A stretch of DNA of 9,413 bases from Sphingomonadales bacterium (GTDB lineage Bacteria > Pseudomonadota > Alphaproteobacteria > Sphingomonadales > Sphingomonadaceae). Position numbers and translations under genes: made by a program. The notes under the pieces were generated by a model that worked only from the letters and a program-made list of their open reading frames with translations, ran no database searches and had not been told where the DNA came from. Shown one piece after another: positions 6,314 through 9,413 of this stretch (position 1 is the first letter of the stretch; each line of letters opens with the position of its first letter). The stretch is from contig JAIVHR010000167.1 in assembly GCA_020200935.1 (NCBI GenBank), forward strand, positions 1-9,413. Direction: 5' to 3'.

Positions 6314-7206
6314 GGCGTTGCCACCGCCGCCGTCGCCGCCTCGGCGTCCTGCTCGCGTCGGCCGAGGAAGGCGGCGCGCAGCATGACCGCCGCGGCATAG
6401 AGCACGACGACAATTACCAGCCAACGAAGCATCTCGAGCGGCATCTCCTTCACCACGAGAACGGCGACCATCGCAGTAGGTATCCCGCCGAGCGCCAGAC
6501 CCAGCACAACTTTGAGGTCGATCTGGGCAATGCGAATGTGGCGCACGCTGGCGCCGACGCCCATCAGCGACCCGCCTGCCGCCATGATCGGAAAACACAA
6601 TCTCGGATCCATGCCCATCAAGCTCAACATGACGAGCATAGGTGCATAGTTGCCGATGCCGAAATTGGCCAGCAAACCGAAGCCGAAACTGGCCGCAATG
6701 GCGACCACAGTCATGCCGACCGGCAGCCCGGTCGCAGTGCCGCCGCCCGGAAACATCGCCAGGTTCGACATCGCGAAGGCGCTAGCAGCGAGCAGCAGCG
6801 CGATCGCCACCAGCAGTTGGACGATCCAGACGCGCGCCCGCGCAACTAAAGGTGCGCCCACGAGACCGCCAAGCAGGGTCGCGACTGCGGAACCAAACAA
6901 CAATACCGGATCTACCATCACGCCGAGCAGGATGAGAAAGAGGACGCTCTGGACGAGCGCCGGCGGCGTCAGGCCGACGATCAGGGTCGGCGGGATCAGT
7001 CTGTCAGGGACGAGCCGGCGAAATTTGAGCCAGGCGGTCGTCGAAGCGAAGGAGCCAATCCCCAATGCGTCGAAGAAGCTGACCACCCCGCCAAGCAGCA
7101 GCCCCTCGAGGCGTGGAAGGACGCGCTGCGCGTTTGCCGCGTGCGTGATTGCGGAAATATAAGCGAGCGTCGCTACAGAAAGAAGGACGAGCAACGCTAT
7201 CAGCAT
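6310..7206 (-). CDS. TauE/SafE-family membrane permease (sulfite/organic anion exporter-like)
   Basis: 298 residues, highly hydrophobic, about eight membrane segments in two similar halves, as in the TauE/SafE (DUF81) family. Each half begins with a small-residue patch: EGLLLGGVVSFFDALGIGSFAS at about 34-55, and SFGFGLLANFGIGNYAPML at about 173-191. Such glycine and alanine patches are the family motif. The ATG at 7206-7204 has an AAGGAG 7 bases upstream. The TGA stop overlaps the oxygenase ATG (ATGA), so the two form an operon. The family includes sulfite, sulfoacetate and other organosulfur exporters, but many members transport other anions. Without a sulfur-metabolism gene nearby the substrate remains open. 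Confidence 0.88.
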   Translation of the reverse strand: MLIALLVLLSVATLAYISAITHAANAQRVLPRLEGLLLGGVVSFFDALGIGSFASTTAWLKFRRLVPDRLIPPTLIVGLTPPALVQSVLFLILLGVMVDPVLLFGSAVATLLGGLVGAPLVARARVWIVQLLVAIALLLAASAFAMSNLAMFPGGGTATGLPVGMTVVAIAASFGFGLLANFGIGNYAPMLVMLSLMGMDPRLCFPIMAAGGSLMGVGASVRHIRIAQIDLKVVLGLALGGIPTAMVAVLVVKEMPLEMLRWLVIVVVLYAAAVMLRAAFLGRREQDAEAATAAVATP

Positions 7207-7381
7207 GCTTCAACTCCTTGATATATCACAGACATAAGACGCAACACACGCCCCTTACTAGCAACTAACCCGATGGACTTTTGAGTGAATCAGGTATGTG
7301 TCTCACATGGAGGCCGTCCAAAATTTCCGCCATCTTATTGGCAGGCGATCGATTAAAAGAGCAGTCGATAAGTTTCTGGAA
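7207..7381 (-). other. Intergenic region upstream of the permease/oxygenase operon
   Basis: 175 bases between the trpD pseudogene and the permease. It holds the AAGGAG ribosome site of the permease (revcomp of 7214-7219) and an 8-base palindrome, GATATATC, at 7220-7227. At 7327-7344 there is a weak hairpin (CCGCCA/TGGCAG, one wobble, six-base loop) followed on the minus strand by AAATTTT, a possible terminator for the trpD remnant. I see no convincing -35/-10 pair for the permease. Confidence 0.35.
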
Positions 7382-8229
7382 CTAATCACAGCTTGCCTCG
7401 ATATAGTCCGAGAGCACGCGGTGAGCGGCGCCCGAGGAGATAGCTACGTGCGCCTCCTCGACCCCGCCCGCGAGATCGCCAGCCAAGCCTGCCGTGAACA
7501 ACAGCGCTCCGGCATTGAGCGCGACGAGGTCGGCATGCGCGGCGGGCCCTTCGCCACGCAGTAATGCCGCCATTTCGGCAGCATTTTCGTCCGGATCGCC
7601 ACCGCGGATAGCGGTCAACGGCGCGCGATCCAGACCGGCCTGCTCGGGCATAATCGACAATGCGTGAAAGATGCCCCGATCGAGCCGGACCGCGTCGGTC
7701 GCGCCGTGTAGAGCTATCTCGTCGAGCCCCGATCCGTGCACCACCAGCGCTCTTTCGACACCGAGCGCATCGAGAGTGCGCGCAATCGGTTGGAGTTGTT
7801 CGGGATCGGCGACGCCCAGTAGTTGCACTCCGGGTTCCGCCGGATTGAGGCAGGGGCCGAGAAGGTTCATGATCGTCCGCACCTTGAGCGCATGGCGCGC
7901 CGGTCCGGCATGTTTGAGGCCGGGATGATATTGCGGCGCGAAGAGGAAGCAGAAGCCCGTCTGATCGCATCGCCGGCGCGCAGTGCCCGGGCTCCGCCGA
8001 TCAGTTCATCGGTCGTCTCGCCCTTGAGTCGGAGCGCGACGAGCATCGCGGCAATTGTCGGATCGTCGAGCCTGCCGGCGACAAGCGCGCCGAACACTGT
8101 CTCGGCCTGAACTTGGGTGAGATCGATGCCTTCGAGTAGGCAGAGAAGCACTTCTTCCGCGGTCTCCTCCTCGTGCAACACCGGACCGGGCGCGGGGCGG
8201 CCTGGGGCAATCGTCGTTTGTACGGTCAT
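7382..8229 (-). pseudogene. trpD: trpD pseudogene: anthranilate phosphoribosyltransferase with a frameshifting central deletion
   Basis: The 5' part (8229 to about 7965) encodes a TrpD N-terminal domain: TAEEVLLCLLEGIDLTQVQ, then LDDPTIAAMLVALRLKGETTDELIGGARALRAGD. Near 7955-7965 the match jumps to another frame and continues with DQTGFCFLFAPQYHPGLKHAG, ALKVRTIMNLLGPCLNPAEPG and a normal C-terminus ending at the TAG at 7384-7382. The middle that should lie between, with the GTGGDG, NIST and KHGNR motifs that bind phosphoribosyl pyrophosphate and anthranilate, is absent. I estimate 70-80 codons lost. The two halves are in different frames, so the deletion is also frameshifting, and the upstream frame ends at 7867. 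The start has a GAGGAA ribosome site at 8 bases. A functional TrpD must be encoded elsewhere if the cell makes tryptophan. Confidence 0.87.
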
Positions 8230-8250
8230 TGTCTCGTTCCTCGTTCGGGT

Positions 8251-8280
8251 AATAAAAAACCCGCCGGGACCGGCGGGTTT
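8251..8280 (-). terminator. Intrinsic terminator of the trp leader (attenuator)
   Basis: A perfect 10-bp stem, 8271-8280 against 8257-8266 (AAACCCGCCG and CGGCGGGTTT), with a four-base loop, followed on the minus strand by TTTTTTATT. It lies between the leader peptide stop (8318) and the ribosome site of trpD, only 21 bases before the trpD ATG, so it fits an attenuator rather than the end of an upstream gene. CCGCCG in its 5' arm can pair instead with CGGCGG from the GCG GCG GCG codons of the leader (8344-8336), a candidate antiterminator. A second small hairpin (GGACC/GGTCC, 8312-8299) lies between. Confidence 0.88.
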
Positions 8281-8317
8281 AATGGGTGTCTGGAAGAAGG
8301 ACCGTGAGGTCCGTGGC

Positions 8318-8440
8318 TTACCAGCTACGCCATCGCGCCGCCGCGAGAAACGAATCCTGCCACCACCAGATACGCGAAGAGATGAACGCGCCCCGGCGGA
8401 GCGGAGCGCAACATGCTGGAGAGGACAGGGCAGATGACAT
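8318..8440 (-). CDS. trpL: trp operon leader peptide, Trp-codon rich
   Basis: A 40-residue reading frame, ATG 8440-8438 to TAA 8320-8318. It has five Trp codons: three in a row (8368-8360), then one at 8332 and one as the last sense codon. The C-terminal half reads IWWWQDSFLAAARWRSW. Consecutive Trp codons upstream of a strong terminator and a trp gene are the classic attenuation layout: a ribosome stalled on UGGUGGUGG at low tryptophan would leave the alanine codons free to pair with the terminator arm. The putative promoter places the transcript start at or 1-2 bases before the ATG, so the frame would be leaderless, as described for rhizobial trpL. The WWW run recalls the rhizobial leader, but this peptide is about three times as long. 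Confidence 0.85.
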   Translation of the reverse strand: MSSALSSPACCAPLRRGAFISSRIWWWQDSFLAAARWRSW

Positions 8441-8447
8441 GGCCCGT

Positions 8448-8476
8448 TCAATTCCGATGATGTGCCCACAAGTCAA
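8448..8476 (-). promoter_or_regulatory. Putative promoter of the trp leader
   Basis: On the minus strand TTGACT (8476-8471), a 17-base spacer and AATTGA (8453-8448). The -35 is good, the -10 poor. The start would fall near 8441, making the leader peptide leaderless. The IS3 remnant begins 11 bases upstream of the -35. Confidence 0.55.
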
Positions 8477-8486
8477 GATTTTTCAG

Positions 8487-8622
8487 TGGCCTGCCCCCCG
8501 AAAAGTGGTCCATTTTTTGAGTTAGGATTTCGGCTATTTATGGCTTGAAAGGAGCTTTGAATGGCACGGAAGAGATACACGCCGGAGCAGATCATCGGGA
8601 TGCTGCAGGAAGCCGAGGTTAT
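8487..8622 (+). mobile_element. IS3-family element remnant: left end and start of orfA
   Basis: TGGCCTGCCCCCC followed by GAAAAGTGGTCC, at 8487-8511, looks like an IS3-family terminal inverted repeat. A spaced ribosome site (AAAGGAG, 8549-8555) then leads to an ATG at 8561. The first 20 codons, MARKRYTPEQIIGMLQEAEV, are those of an IS3-type OrfA transposase helper (helix-turn-helix protein). After about 8620 the match stops abruptly and the frame continues as unrelated residues. No orfB, and no right end in the expected orientation, is visible. The element is therefore a dead fragment of about 135 bases. Confidence 0.8.
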
Positions 8623-8805
8623 CCCCAACAGCAATGCTCAGCTTGCGTTACTAGTCCAGTCGGAATGTCGGCTTTCGGGGCGCAAAGCCGACGTCAGTTG
8701 GAGACCAGTTGCTCGGAGACTGCGCCCACCGCCAGCCGGACAGGCGCAAGCGATCGGCGGTAAGGCCGATTTTTCAATGCGGCAATTTAACGCAGATGCG
8801 CCCGA
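8623..8805. repeat. Non-coding stretch with a 9-bp hairpin repeat and a small second hairpin
   Basis: GTCGGCTTT (8667-8675), an eight-base loop and AAAGCCGAC (8684-8692) form a perfect 9-bp stem. This sequence belongs to a type I have often seen in alphaproteobacteria, where it is mistranslated as short proteins with MSAxGxxxR-like repeats; it is probably a dispersed palindromic element. A second hairpin, ATCGGC/GCCGAT at 8753-8770, runs into TTTT (8771-8774) on the plus strand, a weak terminator with no evident plus-strand gene before it. No coding gene is supported here. Confidence 0.5.
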
Positions 8806-9039
8806 CTATTTCTTCTTGCCGAGGCTCAGGCCGCCGAAGCGCTTGTTGAAGCGGTCGATGCGGCCGCCCGTGTCGATCAGATTGCGGTTGCCGCCGGTCC
8901 AGGCCGGGTGCACCTTGGGATCGATATCGAGCGTCATCGTGTCGCCTTCGCTGCCCCAGGTGGAGCGCGTCTGGAATTCGGTGCCGTCGGTCATCTTGAC
9001 GGTGATCGTATGATAGTCGGGATGGATATCGGGTTTCAT
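8806..9039 (-). CDS. rpmE: 50S ribosomal protein bL31
   Basis: 77 residues beginning [20 protein letters not shown], with [19 protein letters not shown] read on as [15 protein letters not shown] and ending [14 protein letters not shown] before a lysine-rich tail. This is full length for bL31. It has no cysteine at all, so it is the zinc-independent (C-minus) type that is normal in alphaproteobacteria; it is not a degraded zinc form. It forms the bridge between the central protuberance of the 50S and the 30S head. The open frame continues upstream to 9351, but the family start at ATG 9039-9037 is unmistakable. The ribosome site is weak (AGAAAG about 9 bases before the ATG). Its leader carries a hairpin. 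No clear terminator follows on the minus strand. Confidence 0.96.
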   Translation of the reverse strand: MKPDIHPDYHTITVKMTDGTEFQTRSTWGSEGDTMTLDIDPKVHPAWTGGNRNLIDTGGRIDRFNKRFGGLSLGKKK

Positions 9040-9058
9040 CGGTAATTGCTTTCTGTGC

Positions 9059-9077
9059 GGCTGGTTTCCGACCAGCC
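9059..9077 (-). promoter_or_regulatory. Hairpin in the rpmE 5' leader
   Basis: GGCTGGT (9059-9065), a five-base loop and ACCAGCC (9071-9077) form a perfect 7-bp stem inside the predicted rpmE leader, ending 20 bases before the ATG. It could be an autoregulatory site for L31 or just an mRNA-stabilising structure. Confidence 0.45.
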
Positions 9078-9095
9078 AGGCCAAGCGAAGGCGCG

Positions 9096-9124
9096 CATCT
9101 AGCGATTGAGGCGCCGCTTGACAA
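9096..9124 (-). promoter_or_regulatory. Putative sigma-70-type promoter of rpmE
   Basis: On the minus strand TTGTCA (9124-9119), exactly 17 bases, then TAGATG (9101-9096). The start would lie near 9089, giving a 50-base leader with one hairpin. The -35 box shares five bases with the -35 of the divergent riboswitch promoter. Confidence 0.6.
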
Positions 9125-9146
9125 GGCTTGGCGGGCGGGATTAGCG
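9118..9146 (+). promoter_or_regulatory. Putative promoter of the cobalamin riboswitch transcript
   Basis: A consensus TTGACA (9118-9123) followed at 16-17 bases by ATTAGC/TTAGCG (9140-9146). The start would fall near 9152, directly before the first pairing arm of the riboswitch (9154), which supports both calls. Confidence 0.6.
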
Positions 9147-9151
9147 CAGCC

Positions 9152-9320
9152 CACGCAAAGGTGCCGCCCTGACCGGCGGTGAAAAGGGAAGCCGGTGCAA
9201 ATCCGGCGCTGTGCCCGCAACTGTCAGCGGCGAGCCCCTCCCCTGCATGCCACCGGATGCATCCGGGAAGGCGGGGAAGGGGCCGAGACCCGCAAGCCAG
9301 GAGACCTGCCTTTGCGGTCG
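9152..9320 (+). ncRNA. Cobalamin (adenosylcobalamin-type) riboswitch aptamer
   Basis: The B12 box is intact: AAGCCAGGAGACCTGCC at 9294-9310. The core with GGGAAGCCGGTGCAAATCC (from about 9186) and the closing GGC arm, followed by GCTGTGCCCGCAACTGTCAG, is the conserved middle of the aptamer. The outer helix closes by CGCAAAGG (9154-9161) with CCTTTGCG (9309-9316). A long variable arm between about 9233 and 9282 contains CCCCTCCCC facing GGGGAAGGGG and an inner CGGATGCATCCG palindrome. Such RNAs shut off cobalamin uptake or synthesis genes, or B12-independent isoenzymes, when the cofactor is abundant. The regulated gene starts at 9407 and cannot be identified. Confidence 0.95.
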
Positions 9321-9368
9321 TCGATGCCCGGCCGGGATCAGCCGTTCGCATGGGGAGCGCCTGCGTTT

Positions 9369-9401
9369 CCTTCGTGACGACATCGTGTCGAACGAAGGAG
9401 G
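9369..9401 (+). promoter_or_regulatory. Riboswitch expression platform: hairpin covering the Shine-Dalgarno site
   Basis: CCTTCGT (9369-9375) pairs with ACGAAGG (9392-9398), and inside it CGACA (9378-9382) pairs with TGTCG (9386-9390) around a three-base loop. The outer 3' strand contains most of the AAGGAGG ribosome site (9395-9401), so folding would block translation of the 9407 gene. No T-run follows, so control is probably translational. Confidence 0.75.
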
Positions 9402-9406
9402 CGTAT

Positions 9407-9413
9407 ATGAGCA
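9407..9413 (+). CDS. Start of a cobalamin-regulated gene (two codons only)
   Basis: ATG at 9407-9409, five bases after a full AAGGAGG (9395-9401) and downstream of the cobalamin riboswitch. Only Met-Ser is in the window, so the product cannot be named. Common genes in this position are TonB-dependent B12 receptors, cobalamin synthesis genes, and B12-independent isoenzymes. Confidence 0.7.

Noticed and set aside
6314..6598. N-terminal extension of the oxygenase frame (to 448 residues)
   Set aside because: It lies wholly inside the permease gene on the same strand in another frame, is Arg-rich and low in complexity, and the ATGA overlap gives a clear start at 6313.
6184..6849. 221-codon plus-strand ORF
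   Set aside because: Shadow of the permease and oxygenase genes; His/Arg-rich composition, no family resemblance.
7298..7564. 88-codon plus-strand ORF
   Set aside because: Mostly antisense to the trpD remnant, with no ribosome site.
7955..7970. trpD break as a simple one-base sequencing error
   Set aside because: A one-base change would not explain the absence of the GTGGD, NIST and KHGNR motifs; a real segment is missing.
8250..8281. Terminator as the end of a plus-strand gene
   Set aside because: The T-run is on the minus strand and no plus-strand gene precedes it; the leader peptide explains it better.
7867..8469. 200-codon minus-strand ORF as one intact protein
   Set aside because: It joins the terminator and leader region to the trpD N-terminus and ends in frameshifted sequence; the real start is the ATG at 8229.
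1..9413. CRISPR arrays, tRNA, rRNA, phage genes, attachment sites
   Set aside because: No regularly spaced repeats, no tRNA-like or rRNA-like segments, and no integrase or structural phage genes seen on either strand.

Overview
The window looks like chromosomal DNA of an alphaproteobacterium, most likely a sphingomonad (Sphingomonadales). The basis is the high-GC codon use, an ECF sigma factor paired with a DUF1109/NrsF anti-sigma factor, a bL31 protein without zinc cysteines, an IS3-type orfA start, and a trp leader peptide of the alphaproteobacterial kind. The genus is inference; nothing in the window fixes it.

Left part (1-5220): a metal-stress module. On the minus strand, an ECF sigma factor (SigF-like), its six-helix anti-sigma factor (NrsF-like) and a FAD-dependent oxidoreductase (cut by the left edge) overlap end to start. 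Divergently on the plus strand lies a bufferin operon: bufA (DUF2282 peptide with four Cys), bufB (DUF692/MNIO peptide-modifying iron oxidase), bufC (DUF2063 partner) and a DoxX-family membrane protein. A separate four-helix membrane protein follows at 4729-5220. I find the same two-block promoter, GTAACC-N16-CGAA, at exactly three places: before bufA, at the sigma gene and before the 4729 gene. This defines a small autoregulated regulon and moves the likely sigma start downstream of the longest ORF start.

Middle part (5252-7206): a two-gene minus-strand operon, a TauE/SafE-family permease followed with an ATGA overlap by an isopenicillin-N-synthase-like 2-oxoglutarate/Fe(II) oxygenase. The substrate is not evident.

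Right-middle part (7382-8780): a decayed tryptophan region. A Trp-codon-rich leader peptide, apparently leaderless, and a strong intrinsic terminator form a trp attenuator. They sit directly upstream of a trpD pseudogene that has lost its central catalytic segment through a frameshifting deletion. Just upstream of the leader promoter lies the end of a broken IS3-family element, then a hairpin repeat.

Right part (8806-9413): rpmE (bL31) on the minus strand and a cobalamin riboswitch on the plus strand, transcribed divergently from promoters whose -35 boxes overlap. The riboswitch appears to act through a hairpin that buries the Shine-Dalgarno site of a gene starting at 9407 and running off the window.
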